Source of the DNA: Terrisporobacter mayombei
Lineage (GTDB): Bacteria; Bacillota; Clostridia; Peptostreptococcales; Peptostreptococcaceae
Reading direction: 5' to 3'
DNA: 64,000 nt
Assembly (NCBI RefSeq): GCF_020748465.1
Contig: NZ_JAHZMP010000004.1
Coordinates: forward strand, 1 to 64,000
Positions 53,771-63,445 of the stretch are shown here, in pieces. Both the position numbers and the translations under genes were made by a program. The notes beneath the pieces were generated by a model. That model saw only the letters and a list, made by a program, of their open reading frames with translations. It was not told where the DNA came from and searched no databases. Position 1 is the first letter of the stretch. Each line of letters opens with the position of its first letter.

Positions 53771-54724
53771 TTATTTATTATTTTTATCGCTACTTAAGAC
53801 TTCTTTAATTCCTTTAAAAGAACCTAAGAAATTAACTGTTTCTGATGGAAGGACAAGTTTAGTAGAATCACTTTCTGCAAGTTTTTCTAAAGCTTCCATA
53901 GACTTAAGTGCTAACATATTATCATCAATATCAGATTCCTTCATTGCTTGGAATACATTTTTAATTATAACAGCTTCACCTTCTGCATTAGCTTGTGCAA
54001 TTTGTCTTATAGATTCAGCTTCACCTTGTGCCCTAAGTATACGGGATTCTTTTTCCCCTTCTGCCTCTCTAACCATAGCTTCTTTTTTAGCTTCTGCTCT
54101 AAGTATTGCTGCTTGCTTTTCTCCTTCTGCTTGAAGTATAGATGATGCCTTATTTCCTTCTGCTTGAAGTATTGACTCTCTTCTTTCTCTTTCTGCCCTC
54201 ATTTGTTTTTCCATAGCAACTTGTATATCATGTGGTGGCATTATGTTTTTAAGTTCTACTCTGTTGACTTTTATACCCCATTTATCAGTTGCTTCATCTA
54301 GTATAGATCTCATCTTTGTATTAATTAAATCTCTAGATGTTAGAGTCTCATCTAAATCCAACTCACCAATTATATTTCTAAGAGTTGTGGCAGTTAAGTT
54401 TTCTATAGCAGATATTGGATTTGCTATTTCAAATACATATCTAACAGGGTCGGTTACTTGGAAATAAACTACAGTATCTATTTGCATAGTAACATTATCT
54501 TTTGTTATAACTGCTTGTGGTGGAAAATCTACAACATTTTCTCTTAAATCAATTACATATGCCATTCGATCTAAAAATGGTATTAAGAAATGAACACCTG
54601 TATCAGCTTTTTTGTGGAACTTTCCAAGTCTCATTACTATACCAACTTTTGATTGCTTAATAACTTTTACACAACTTAAACTTAATACTACTACTATTAG
54701 TATTATGACTACTAATTTTATCAT
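53771..54724 (-). CDS. SPFH/Band-7 (stomatin, QmcA-like) protein
   Basis: 317 residues: one N-terminal membrane anchor (3-21), an SPFH domain (about 24-185, with GIVMRLGKFHKKADTGVHF and ATTLRNIIGELDLDETL) and a long Ala/Glu-rich coiled coil (about 185-260) built of repeats such as ILQAEGEKQAAILRAEAKKE. These proteins form membrane microdomain scaffolds. The NfeD-like gene 42 bases upstream is the classic partner. Confidence 0.94.
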   Translation of the reverse strand: MIKLVVIILIVVVLSLSCVKVIKQSKVGIVMRLGKFHKKADTGVHFLIPFLDRMAYVIDLRENVVDFPPQAVITKDNVTMQIDTVVYFQVTDPVRYVFEIANPISAIENLTATTLRNIIGELDLDETLTSRDLINTKMRSILDEATDKWGIKVNRVELKNIMPPHDIQVAMEKQMRAERERRESILQAEGNKASSILQAEGEKQAAILRAEAKKEAMVREAEGEKESRILRAQGEAESIRQIAQANAEGEAVIIKNVFQAMKESDIDDNMLALKSMEALEKLAESDSTKLVLPSETVNFLGSFKGIKEVLSSDKNNK

Positions 54725-54766
54725 ACCCTCTTCTCCTTTTTATTAATTTATGGTTAATTTTATTAT

Positions 54767-55207
54767 TTACTGTTCCTCTTGATTATCAGTAGGTTTTACA
54801 ACTAGTTTAACACCCTCGATTCTTATTACCTTAACCAGCTGTCCCACTTCAATTTTTTCATTATTCTCTGATATTGCAGTCCAATCTTCTCCTGTCAATG
54901 TTACAATACCTGTCGTATAAGGAAGTATTTCTACTTTAACTACACCTGTTCTTTGCTCTATTCCTTGTAAATTTGTATTATATTTAAATGTCTTATCTTT
55001 ATCTACAAAATACTTTGTAAATATGACTAATAAAGTAATTGAAATAGCCGCAAATAATGCAATTTGAATTATTACGCTTTCTATAAAAGTGCTTAGAACC
55101 ATTAAAATTAAAGCACCTATACTAAACCATACTAGAGTTAAACTTGTTGTCATTAATTCAGCTATTCCAAATGCTACTGCAACAATTAACCAAACTGTAT
55201 TCATCAT
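54767..55207 (-). CDS. NfeD-like membrane protein
   Basis: About 146 residues: three membrane segments (5-70) and a C-terminal OB-fold domain (about 85-140: QRTGVVKVEILPYTTGIVTLTG). Short NfeD proteins pair with SPFH proteins, which is the arrangement here. The frame is open five codons further upstream, but that ATG is part of the GGAGAAGAGGG ribosome site. Confidence 0.9.
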   Translation of the reverse strand: MMNTVWLIVAVAFGIAELMTTSLTLVWFSIGALILMVLSTFIESVIIQIALFAAISITLLVIFTKYFVDKDKTFKYNTNLQGIEQRTGVVKVEILPYTTGIVTLTGEDWTAISENNEKIEVGQLVKVIRIEGVKLVVKPTDNQEEQ

Positions 55208-55274
55208 ATCCCTCTTCTCCATTTAGAAATTCACTTACTTTATACTAGTATAACAATATAAGTATTGGTAATAG

Positions 55275-56798
55275 TTACAAATTAATTTCAATATTAAATT
55301 TTTTCATAATAGAAGGAATTTTTTCTATAATATGAGTTGCATTCACTGTATACATTTTTTTAGACAAAATATCACCTATATAGCCATGTATATAGACTGC
55401 ACATATTACTGCCTCAAATACTTCTATTCCTTGACTAACAAAGGAAGTTATCATTCCAAGTAAGCAATCACCCATACCTCCATTAGCCATGGCACTATTA
55501 CCTGTTGGATTTATATATGTAACTTTACCGTCTGTAATAATGGTTTCATAACCTTTAAGTAGAACTATTATATTATTTTCCTTTGCAAATTCTTTTGCCA
55601 CATCTAGTCTATTTCCTTTTATATATGAAATTGATTTGCCCGTTAGTCTAGACATTTCACCTAGATGAGGTGTTATTATAATTCTATTTTTATATTTTTT
55701 TAATATGCTTATATTATTTTTTAGCACATTTAGACCATCTGCATCAATTACTACTGGGCAATCACTATTATTTAAAACATATTGCAATCTTTCTAGCGTT
55801 GTCTCATTGTCTCCCATGCCACAACCAAATCCTATGGCATTAGAAGTTTTAATTAATTTATTTATTCGATCTTCTTCTTTATAATTTGCAGTCATACCTT
55901 CACTTAATTTTGAACTTATTATATCTTGAATATCCTCATCACAAACTAATGTAACTAGTCCACTACCGCTTTTTATAGCAGCCTCACTGGCTATGAATGC
56001 GGCTCCAGAAAATCCTTTTGAGCCTGCAAAAATCGTAATCTTTCCAAAATCACTTTTAAAACTAAATTTATTTTTATCCTTTATATTATCTTTGACAAAA
56101 TTCATAGAAGTAATATATTCATTATCATCATATTTTTTTAATATATCTTCTGGTATACCTATATGCTCTACTACTACATTTCCAACATATTTTTTTGTTT
56201 CATATTTTAGAAAACCTCTTTTATAAAACTCAAATGATATAGTTTTATCAGCTTTTATGCATGATCCTAAAATTTCGCCTGTAGTTGCATTTATTCCAGA
56301 TGGCACATCTATGGAATAAACTAAGTTTTTATTTTCATTTATAACATTTATAACATCTTTAAATATCCCCTTAATTTCTCGTTCTAGTCCAGTACCAAAA
56401 ATACAATCAACTAATACATGACTATTTTTAATATCAGCTTCTAATTTTTTTAAAAGATTAATATTTTCGTCCTTTGTATCTATTATGATATAAGGTATAT
56501 TCATAGCTTTGAGAATTTCTAAATTAGTTTTTGAACATGGTGTGATTTTTTCTATATTTCCAACTATAAATACCTTTACTTCTTTTCCTCTAGCTTTTAA
56601 TTGTCTCGCTATTCCAAGACCGTCCCCACCATTATTTCCTACGCCACTAACAACTATATAATTATTATATAAATTTATATCTAAATGTTTAATTGCTGAA
56701 AGTACGGCATTTTCCATCATAAGAATTAGAGGAATCTTGTACTCGTTGATGCATGCATCATCTAATTTTTTAGTTGATATAGAAGTTCCTATTCTCAT
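55275..56798 (-). CDS. nnr: Bifunctional NAD(P)HX epimerase/dehydratase
   Basis: 507 residues made of a YjeF-type epimerase domain (1-215; GVGNNGGDGLGIARQL, DCIFGTG, SIDVPSGINATTG) fused to an ADP-dependent dehydratase of ribokinase-like fold (225-505; TPHLGEMSRL, NGGMGDCLLGMI). It repairs hydrated NADH and NADPH. AGAGG stands eight bases before the ATG at 56798; a GTG and an ATG three and two codons upstream are less well placed. It stands upstream of nfeD in the same direction. Confidence 0.95.
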   Translation of the reverse strand: MRIGTSISTKKLDDACINEYKIPLILMMENAVLSAIKHLDINLYNNYIVVSGVGNNGGDGLGIARQLKARGKEVKVFIVGNIEKITPCSKTNLEILKAMNIPYIIIDTKDENINLLKKLEADIKNSHVLVDCIFGTGLEREIKGIFKDVINVINENKNLVYSIDVPSGINATTGEILGSCIKADKTISFEFYKRGFLKYETKKYVGNVVVEHIGIPEDILKKYDDNEYITSMNFVKDNIKDKNKFSFKSDFGKITIFAGSKGFSGAAFIASEAAIKSGSGLVTLVCDEDIQDIISSKLSEGMTANYKEEDRINKLIKTSNAIGFGCGMGDNETTLERLQYVLNNSDCPVVIDADGLNVLKNNISILKKYKNRIIITPHLGEMSRLTGKSISYIKGNRLDVAKEFAKENNIIVLLKGYETIITDGKVTYINPTGNSAMANGGMGDCLLGMITSFVSQGIEVFEAVICAVYIHGYIGDILSKKMYTVNATHIIEKIPSIMKKFNIEINL

Positions 56799-56867
56799 TT
56801 CCATCACCTCTTTAACTAAATTATTTTCAACCTCTTATATTAAAAATAGTAATTCTTTTCATACAAA

Positions 56868-56908
56868 AAATAAAGGATAAATTGATTGTGTCAATTTATC
56901 CTTTATTT
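56868..56908 (-). terminator. Terminator of the YhgE/Pip gene
   Basis: Eighteen-bp perfect stem (AAATAAAGGATAAATTGA and complement) followed by T6 on the minus strand. Confidence 0.9.
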
Positions 56909-56918
56909 ATAGAGTATT

Positions 56919-59066
56919 TTAATGTTCTGTAAGTCTACTTTCTTCCATTCTCTTTGTAAACCTATGTAACATTTTATTAATAGGTCCTTTTAGCAGAACA
57001 TTTAGTACTATAGCTAATGCTAAGAAAACTAAAAGTACAATTATATCTCCAGTTAAATTAGGTTCGTATATTCCTGCTACTGCCTCTCTTAATGCTGATA
57101 TTCCATAAGTAAATGGTAAGAAAGGATTAACATTTTGGAAAAACTTCGGTGTCACTTGTATAGGGAATGTTCCTCCTGATCCAGCAACCTGTATTACTAA
57201 TAAAATAACCGCCATAGCTTTTCCTATATTTCCAAACACAGACACCAGCGAGTATACTATAAAAGTAAACACCAAGCTGATGAGCAATGATAGTGATATA
57301 AATATAGCCGGGTTATTTACTGTAACCCCTAGGAAATATATATCCCCTGCACTTACAATTAGCGCTTGTAATAAGGCTATTGATAAGAATGTAAGTCCTC
57401 TACCAAAATAAACTTGATAAGGCTTATATTTTCCATGTACTTCTGTTGTTAAAAGCGAAGTTAAAAGTAAAACTCCAACCCAAAGACTAAGAACTGTATA
57501 GAAAGGCGTCATTGCTGCACCATAGTTTGCCATTGGATATAGTGAATTAGTTACTAGCTCTACTGGCTCTTTTAAGAAATTAGACTGTTCAATTATATCA
57601 TTTTTTAAGAATTTAATTAAATCATCCATTTCTTCACTATTATTTACTATAGATAAATCTGATACTAATTTATTTAGCGCAGATTCTGCTTCTGGAACTT
57701 TTTTCTTTATATAGTCAATTGACTCATCTGCATCTCCTGATAAATTAATTGCTGTATCTAATATATTATTGATTTTAGGAAGTTTATCTTCTGCTTTTTC
57801 TAATAATGATATAACATCGCTAGATACAGTTATTCCCTTATTAAATATTTCATTAAGAGGAGCTGCTATTTTAGTGTCATAATTATTGAATAAGTTACTA
57901 GTAATTTTATTCACATCATTTAGCACAGTTACAATTCCATTTAAGTTATCTAATGAAGGTTTTTCTCCATTATTTATTTGTTCTTTAACTTTTGCTAAAG
58001 ATGCCTTCACTGAATTAAGCTTACTATTTATTTCATTAATAGAGTCTATAGTTCCTTGAAGAGATGTATCAGGTGTTATTTTATCTAATTGAGTTAAAAA
58101 GTCTGATAGTTTAGTTGATATGGATAATAAGTGATCAACTTTGTTATAAAGACCATCTGCTAACTCTGGTGCATTTTCATATCCTTTTTCTATAGCTGTT
58201 ATCAAATCTCCTACACCGCTAGCTACTGATGATGATATATCATTTATTATTTTTATATCATTTTTTATAGTTGGAGCAATATCATTCATACTAGATTTTG
58301 TTCCTTGTAAAAACTCTTTTACATCTTTAGATATATCAATAGAATTTTTTAATGTTGATTCTATTTGAGGCATATCATTTTGAAGTAATTTAGATATTTC
58401 ACCAATTTGGCTAGACGCATCACTAGCTGTATTTAAAATATTATCTATTTTACCAAACTTGCCTTGAACTTCAATTAAAGAATTTTCTATTTTTGTAAGC
58501 ATAGGAAGATTTTCTTCCAATGATATTCCCAAATCATTTAATGTTGTGAATACTGCTTCACTGGCTGTTTTTACAACATTTTGATCAACTTGTAGTTGTA
58601 TTGTAGATGCCCCTTTATCTGTTATCTTTGGTGCAATTGCATTTATTTTTTCATTTACTGTATATTTGATTTCTGCTTTATGTATGTCCTTGCTTAATAC
58701 TGATATAATATTTTTAGAGAAGTCTGGTGTAATTTCTATTGAAGCATAGTATTTACCTGTCTCAACACCTTTCTTCGCTTCTTCTTCATCAACAAATTTC
58801 CATCCTAAGGAGTTGTTATTTTTCAGCTCATCCACTAATTTATCTCCAACATTCAAATCTTTCTCGAATAAAGTTGCTCCTTTATCGTTGTTAACTACTG
58901 CCACTGATATATTAGATGTATTACCATAAGGATCCCAAGAAGCCTTTATATTGAACCAAGCATATAAAGATGGTAATACTGCAAGTGCTATTAGCACAAT
59001 TATTAACGCCATATTCGTAGATATATCTTTTAAATCATCTCGAAATATTTTAAATATATTTTTCAT
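56919..59066 (-). CDS. YhgE/Pip family membrane protein
   Basis: 715 residues: one N-terminal membrane segment (about 20-38, ending LYAWFNIKASWDPYGNT, the family hallmark), an external region of about 490 residues rich in amphipathic helices (repeated Asn/Ile/Leu heptads), and a C-terminal ABC-2-like domain with five to six membrane segments (TPFYTVLSLWVGVLLLTSLL, FGNIGKAMAVILLVIQVAGSGG). Relatives include the phage infection protein and secretion-linked EsaA-type proteins; the function here is unknown. GTGGAGGAATACTT precedes the ATG. Confidence 0.92.
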   Translation of the reverse strand: MKNIFKIFRDDLKDISTNMALIIVLIALAVLPSLYAWFNIKASWDPYGNTSNISVAVVNNDKGATLFEKDLNVGDKLVDELKNNNSLGWKFVDEEEAKKGVETGKYYASIEITPDFSKNIISVLSKDIHKAEIKYTVNEKINAIAPKITDKGASTIQLQVDQNVVKTASEAVFTTLNDLGISLEENLPMLTKIENSLIEVQGKFGKIDNILNTASDASSQIGEISKLLQNDMPQIESTLKNSIDISKDVKEFLQGTKSSMNDIAPTIKNDIKIINDISSSVASGVGDLITAIEKGYENAPELADGLYNKVDHLLSISTKLSDFLTQLDKITPDTSLQGTIDSINEINSKLNSVKASLAKVKEQINNGEKPSLDNLNGIVTVLNDVNKITSNLFNNYDTKIAAPLNEIFNKGITVSSDVISLLEKAEDKLPKINNILDTAINLSGDADESIDYIKKKVPEAESALNKLVSDLSIVNNSEEMDDLIKFLKNDIIEQSNFLKEPVELVTNSLYPMANYGAAMTPFYTVLSLWVGVLLLTSLLTTEVHGKYKPYQVYFGRGLTFLSIALLQALIVSAGDIYFLGVTVNNPAIFISLSLLISLVFTFIVYSLVSVFGNIGKAMAVILLVIQVAGSGGTFPIQVTPKFFQNVNPFLPFTYGISALREAVAGIYEPNLTGDIIVLLVFLALAIVLNVLLKGPINKMLHRFTKRMEESRLTEH

Positions 59067-59340
59067 AAGTATTCCTCCACTAAGTTGTAAGTTAAAAATG
59101 TCTTATTTGTGTTTTAACTTATTTTTTGATTTATTTTTAATATTTATACAGAAATCCTTCATATGTATTAAATACAATTAGTAAACAATTTTTGTTATTT
59201 ACAAATTTTGTTAGATTTTTAAGCATTATATATTATATAACATATATTTGAAAATATAAATACAAATCCATATTTTAACATTAATTACTTACTTTATACA
59301 AGTTTTGTAAAATATAACTAAAATCATTATTTTAACACAA
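59067..59340. other. AT-rich intergenic region upstream of the YhgE/Pip gene
   Basis: No gene is seen. A weak dyad GTAAACAATTTTTGTTATTTAC at 59181-59202 lies about 120 bases before the YhgE/Pip start and could be an operator; the evidence is thin. Confidence 0.3.
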
Positions 59341-59342
59341 TA

Positions 59343-59368
59343 AAAGACACTCAATAATGAGTGCCTTT
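59343..59368 (-). terminator. Terminator of the Nfu gene
   Basis: Eleven-bp stem (AAAGACACTCA/TGAGTGCCTTT, one G-U in the minus RNA) followed by TTTT on the minus strand. Confidence 0.8.
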
Positions 59369-59387
59369 CGTATATAATAAATAAAAT

Positions 59388-59609
59388 TTATACTCCTACT
59401 ACTTTTGTAACTCCTGGAACTTCTTTAACTAATAGGTTTTCTATAACTGCTTTTAAAGTCATAGTAGCACCTGGACATCCAGAGCATGCCCCTTTTAGTC
59501 TAACCAAAACAACCCCATCATCACTAACTTCTACTAATTCCACGTCTCCCCCATCTCTTTGTAAAACAGGTCTGACTTTTTCTAGCACTTCTGCAACTTT
59601 TTCTTTCAT
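59388..59609 (-). CDS. NifU C-terminal-domain (Nfu-type) iron-sulfur protein
   Basis: 73 residues, only the Nfu domain: [17 protein letters not shown] and the cluster-binding C42-x2-C45 in [12 protein letters not shown]. Such small proteins carry 4Fe-4S clusters to apo-enzymes. AAGGGGGTTCATATA precedes the ATG and the gene stands alone. Confidence 0.95.
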   Translation of the reverse strand: MKEKVAEVLEKVRPVLQRDGGDVELVEVSDDGVVLVRLKGACSGCPGATMTLKAVIENLLVKEVPGVTKVVGV

Positions 59610-59735
59610 TATATGAACCCCCTTAAATATATTTTATATAATATATTTATAATTATATACCATGTCCAAATAACGCACCACAATGGAGCTTAATTATTTC
59701 ATTTTATTATTATATAATAACAAAATTTGTATAAA

Positions 59736-61085
59736 TTATTTTTGTATAATTATTTTATTATCAACAGGTTTATCTCTATTTACTTCGTAAGTAATTATAT
59801 TTATTAAGTCCTGTTTAATTTCAATTACAGTGTATGTTGGTATTTCTTCAGAATAAATTTTTTTTATATACTTACTTTTATTTTTGTCTTGTTTATAAAA
59901 CTTACTTCCTGTAGAAGAACTTCCTGTTATATAAGTTATTCCTTCATTATTTTTTATTATATCTACTTTTTCTTTTGAGTTTTCCAGCCTTTCCACTGTA
60001 AAATCCATTATTTTTTCATTATTTTTCAGTGGATAAGTTCTAGAGTATATATGATCATGACCGCATAAAACTAAATCAATTTTACTATCTTCTAATATTG
60101 GGGGCATTTCACTTCTTAATATTTTTATATCCTTATCATCCTCATGTTGTCCACCACCATAAATATCATGATGAAATACTGCAACTTTCCATTTCATATC
60201 TTTATTTTCTTCTACAGCTTCATCGATAAATTTTTTATGCTGGGATATATTTAAGTTATTTGTATTGACAAATAAATATAAAGTGTTTCCATAGGTAAAG
60301 TAGTAATCCCCTCCTGCTATAGTTTCTCCTAAATTAGTTAAGTTTGGCATATTAAAGTGATTACAAAAGTTCTCATTATCTTTGTCGTGGTTTCCAATGG
60401 CATTTGCTATTGGTATATGTCGCAAATAACTAGGTGATAAAAAACCAGAGTATTCTAAATTACTTTTATAAGTTTTGGATAAATCATAACTATCTTCTGT
60501 TGCATTAGTTACATCTCCACCACATACTATAAAGCTAGGATTATTACTTTTATCTACTGATTTTTTTATAACTTTATTCCAATTATAGGCATCCTTTTCT
60601 ACTCCATCTTCATTAGATTTCATTTTTTTTGATGAAGCTCCAATTTGTGGATCTGCCATAAATACAAAAGTATAATTTTGAAAATCTTGTGTTTTATACT
60701 CTAATGGTTGGCTCCATAGTCCATCACACTCATATGAATAAATATAAGTTGTATTGGCTTTTAGGTTTGTAACAGTCACCTTATTACTTATAAATCCATT
60801 CCCTATATCAATACTTTCTCCCTCAAATATTCTTTCTTTTGCACCCTTTTCCCAAATTTTTATTTTGCTTGTTCCATGAGAATATTTGCTATACCAAGAA
60901 AAATTAAGCATGCTCTCATTTTCCCCTGGCGTTAAGCATATTTCTGAGAAATATTCTAATGATATCTGTTCTTTGCCATAGTTCAAAAAGCAATTTTTAT
61001 TTTCTTTTGAAATAGACAATACAGGAAAAAATATTATAATAATAATAGACAATAAAATACTAATTATTTTCCTTTTATTTTTCAT
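59736..61085 (-). CDS. Secreted purple acid phosphatase-like metallophosphoesterase
   Basis: 449 residues: signal peptide or anchor (about 5-26), an N-terminal fibronectin-like domain (about 45-135, with TVTNLKANTTYIYSYE) and a calcineurin-like phosphoesterase domain. The metal ligands are visible in order: FMADPQIG, VCGGDVTN, AIGNHDKD, VFHHDIYGGG and LVLCGHDHIYSRTYPL. It probably releases phosphate from extracellular organic phosphates. It diverges from the HAD phosphatase gene. Confidence 0.92.
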   Translation of the reverse strand: MKNKRKIISILLSIIIIIFFPVLSISKENKNCFLNYGKEQISLEYFSEICLTPGENESMLNFSWYSKYSHGTSKIKIWEKGAKERIFEGESIDIGNGFISNKVTVTNLKANTTYIYSYECDGLWSQPLEYKTQDFQNYTFVFMADPQIGASSKKMKSNEDGVEKDAYNWNKVIKKSVDKSNNPSFIVCGGDVTNATEDSYDLSKTYKSNLEYSGFLSPSYLRHIPIANAIGNHDKDNENFCNHFNMPNLTNLGETIAGGDYYFTYGNTLYLFVNTNNLNISQHKKFIDEAVEENKDMKWKVAVFHHDIYGGGQHEDDKDIKILRSEMPPILEDSKIDLVLCGHDHIYSRTYPLKNNEKIMDFTVERLENSKEKVDIIKNNEGITYITGSSSTGSKFYKQDKNKSKYIKKIYSEEIPTYTVIEIKQDLINIITYEVNRDKPVDNKIIIQK

Positions 61086-61252
61086 TTTTCACTCCTAAAA
61101 TAATACTTGTTTTTAATATTATTTAATATTAGTGATAAATTATTTATCTTAATAATTAAAATGTAAAATTATATTAGAAATAAATTAGTAAAAATACCAC
61201 ATTAAAATTTATTCGTGGTGTATATAATAACTTAATAGAGATAAGGGGATTT

Positions 61253-61909
61253 ATGATGAATTACAACACTTTGATTTTTGATTTAGATGGCACTCTTTTA
61301 AATTCTTTAGATGATTTAGCTGATAGTGTTAATTATGCTTTAGAAAAATTAAACTTTCCCATTAGAAGTAAGGAAGAGATTTGTTCTTATATTGGAAATG
61401 GTATTGAAAAATTAATTGAGCTTTCACTACCAGATAAAACTTCTTATGATAAATTTGCAGAATGTTTATTTATTTTCAAAAGGTATTATTCTAAAAATCT
61501 AAGAAATAAGACTAAACCTTATGATGGAATAATTGAATTACTTGATTATTTAAAAGAAAATAAATATAAAACAGCAATTGTATCTAATAAATTTCAAGAT
61601 GGCGTTACAGAATTAAATGACCATTATTTTTCAGAGTATATTCAAGTAGCAATAGGGAAATCTCCTGAAAGAAGAAAAAAACCATACCCTGATACAGTGT
61701 TAAAAGCTATGAATGACTTAGATTCGTCTAAAGATAAGTGCTTATATATTGGTGATAGTGAGGTAGATTTTAAAACAGCAAAAAATGCGAATATAGATTT
61801 TGTAGGAGTTTCTTGGGGATTTAGAGATAAAAATGTATTAGAAGATTTAGGTGCAGATTATATAATTAATGCTCCAAATGATTTAATATCTATATTAGGT
61901 TGTAAATAG
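61253..61909 (+). CDS. HAD-family hydrolase, phosphoglycolate phosphatase-like
   Basis: 218 residues with HAD motifs I (FDLDGTLLNS), II (AIVSNKF), III (RKKPYPDT lysine) and IV (YIGDSEVDFKTAKNA) and a helical cap between I and II. This is the Gph/PpaX group; the substrate may be 2-phosphoglycolate or pyrophosphate. Adjacent ATG codons at 61253 and 61256 follow AAGGGG; the second has slightly better spacing. It is a single gene. Confidence 0.92.
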   Translation: MMNYNTLIFDLDGTLLNSLDDLADSVNYALEKLNFPIRSKEEICSYIGNGIEKLIELSLPDKTSYDKFAECLFIFKRYYSKNLRNKTKPYDGIIELLDYLKENKYKTAIVSNKFQDGVTELNDHYFSEYIQVAIGKSPERRKKPYPDTVLKAMNDLDSSKDKCLYIGDSEVDFKTAKNANIDFVGVSWGFRDKNVLEDLGADYIINAPNDLISILGCK

Positions 61910-61916
61910 TTTCAAT

Positions 61917-61942
61917 AAAAAAGGAGCATACGCTCCTTTTTT
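61917..61942. terminator. Bidirectional terminator between HAD gene and aroF
   Basis: Eleven-bp stem (AAAAAAGGAGC/GCTCCTTTTTT) with a four-base loop between convergent stops at 61909 and 61948. Confidence 0.88.
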
Positions 61943-61947
61943 TATAT

Positions 61948-62952
61948 TTAACCTTCTAAACTAGATAGTATTTTTATTTTTTTCATAAGTTTATCAAATT
62001 GTTCTGGTGTTATTGATTGTTGTCCATCAGATAAAGCCTTTTGAGGGTTATTATGAACTTCTATCATAAGACCGTCACATCCTGCAACTACAGCAGCTTT
62101 TGACATAGACTCCACATATTCACTACTTCCTGTTCCATGACTTGGATCTACTATTATTGGTAAATGTGAATGTTTTTTTACTACAGGAATAGCACTTAGA
62201 TCTAAAGTATTTCTAGTATAAGTTTCAAAAGTCCTTATTCCTCTTTCACATAAAATTATATTTTTATTTCCACCTGCCATAATATGCTCTGCGCTAAGAA
62301 GCCATTCTTCTATTGTTGAAGATAGCCCTCTTTTTAATATTACTGGCTTGTCAGTTTTTCCTACTTGTTTTAATAAATCATAGTTTTGCATATTTCTTGC
62401 ACCAATTTGTATTACATCAACAGTATTCATGAATTCATCTAAATAGCTAATTGACATAAGCTCAGATATAATAGGAAGGCCTGTTTCCTTCTTTGCAATT
62501 TCCATTAATTTAAGTCCATCTAGTTCTAATCCTTGGAAACTATATGGAGAGGTTCTTGGCTTAAAAGCTCCTCCTCTTAAAAAGTTGGCTCCACTTTTTT
62601 TTACTTTTCTTGCAATCTCAACAATTTGCTCTTCACTTTCCACAGCACAAGGTCCAGCTATTATTCCAAGGTGTTTATCTCCAATTTTATTACCATTTAT
62701 ATTTACAATAGTATCTTCTGGATGGAATAATCTATTTGCTTTTTTATATGGTTCTTGAACCTTTAATAATTTTGATACACATTTTAAAGCTTTAACTTTT
62801 TCTAAATCAGATTCTGATGTATCTCCTAATATTCCTATAACACAGTTGTGTTTTCCTTTTGAGACATTAACTCCTAAATTTTTATTTGTTATATAATTTA
62901 CTACTTGATTTATATCGTCACTAGTGTAGTTTTTGTCCATTACTACAATCAT
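61948..62952 (-). CDS. aroF: 3-deoxy-7-phosphoheptulonate (DAHP) synthase
   Basis: 334 residues of the AroAI-beta/KDO8PS-like class: a ferredoxin-like regulatory N-terminus (1-75) and a TIM barrel with GIIAGPCAVESEEQI, GGAFKPRTSPYSFQG, IGARNMQNYDLL and IVDPSHGTG. It condenses PEP and erythrose-4-phosphate, the first shikimate step. The N-terminal domain usually mediates feedback by aromatic products. It lies 17 bases behind the chorismate mutase gene. Confidence 0.97.
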   Translation of the reverse strand: MIVVMDKNYTSDDINQVVNYITNKNLGVNVSKGKHNCVIGILGDTSESDLEKVKALKCVSKLLKVQEPYKKANRLFHPEDTIVNINGNKIGDKHLGIIAGPCAVESEEQIVEIARKVKKSGANFLRGGAFKPRTSPYSFQGLELDGLKLMEIAKKETGLPIISELMSISYLDEFMNTVDVIQIGARNMQNYDLLKQVGKTDKPVILKRGLSSTIEEWLLSAEHIMAGGNKNIILCERGIRTFETYTRNTLDLSAIPVVKKHSHLPIIVDPSHGTGSSEYVESMSKAAVVAGCDGLMIEVHNNPQKALSDGQQSITPEQFDKLMKKIKILSSLEG

Positions 62953-62969
62953 AGTTTGCCTCCCTCTAT

Positions 62970-63242
62970 TTAGCGGTGATTTTCTTCATTTTGTATCAGT
63001 TTGCTTAAATTCATTAGATTTCTAAAAAATCCTTCTAATACAAATCTATAATCCTTGTTTTTTAAATAAGATAAATTTTTTTGAATAACTTCTTCTTCTC
63101 TCTTAGCATTTAAAATTCCTATTTCTTGCTCTTTTTTGCATCTTGATATTTCTTTTGATATATCCATACGTCTTTCAAATAATTCAGTTATCTGCTTATC
63201 TATTTCATCTATCTCATCTCTATAATTCTTTAAGTTGTCCAT
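62970..63242 (-). CDS. Chorismate mutase, AroQ type
   Basis: 90 residues, all helical: YRDEIDEIDKQITELFERRM at 7-26, then KKEQEIGILNAKREEEV and a third helix, the layout of monofunctional AroQ chorismate mutases, which convert chorismate to prephenate. It is the first gene of an operon with aroF, and in some bacteria the two proteins act as a complex or are fused. AGAAAGGAAGAAAATT precedes the ATG. Confidence 0.93.
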   Translation of the reverse strand: MDNLKNYRDEIDEIDKQITELFERRMDISKEISRCKKEQEIGILNAKREEEVIQKNLSYLKNKDYRFVLEGFFRNLMNLSKLIQNEENHR

Positions 63243-63268
63243 AATTTTCTTCCTTTCTTATTCAATTT

Positions 63269-63293
63269 AAAAAAGAGAGCTTATGAGCTCTCT
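63269..63293 (-). terminator. Terminator upstream of the chorismate mutase gene
   Basis: Eight-bp GC-containing stem (AGAGAGCT/AGCTCTCT) with a four-base loop and T6 on the minus strand. It most simply ends the CPBP transcript; since it lies 27 bases before the chorismate mutase start it could also attenuate that operon. Confidence 0.8.
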
Positions 63294-63445
63294 AATAATA
63301 TCTAATTTATGTAGATATTTCAATAGTTTCTTATTTATTTTATTATTATAAGAAATCTATAAGTATAAGTGAACTCACAATCATGATCTTCCTTTTACTT
63401 ATTATTTTATCAAGTCATTTTAGTTATTCCATATTTATTAAAAAC

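Noticed and set aside
59181-59202. Imperfect dyad upstream of the YhgE/Pip gene
   Set aside because: The bases are nearly all A/T and no TetR-type gene is adjacent, so it cannot be told from background.
63346-63384. A 12-residue leader peptide (MIVSSLILIDFL) before the terminator upstream of the chorismate mutase gene
   Set aside because: It has an AAGGAAG ribosome site, but only one Phe and no Trp or Tyr, so it does not look like an aromatic attenuation peptide; chance is likelier. No T-box motif was seen either.
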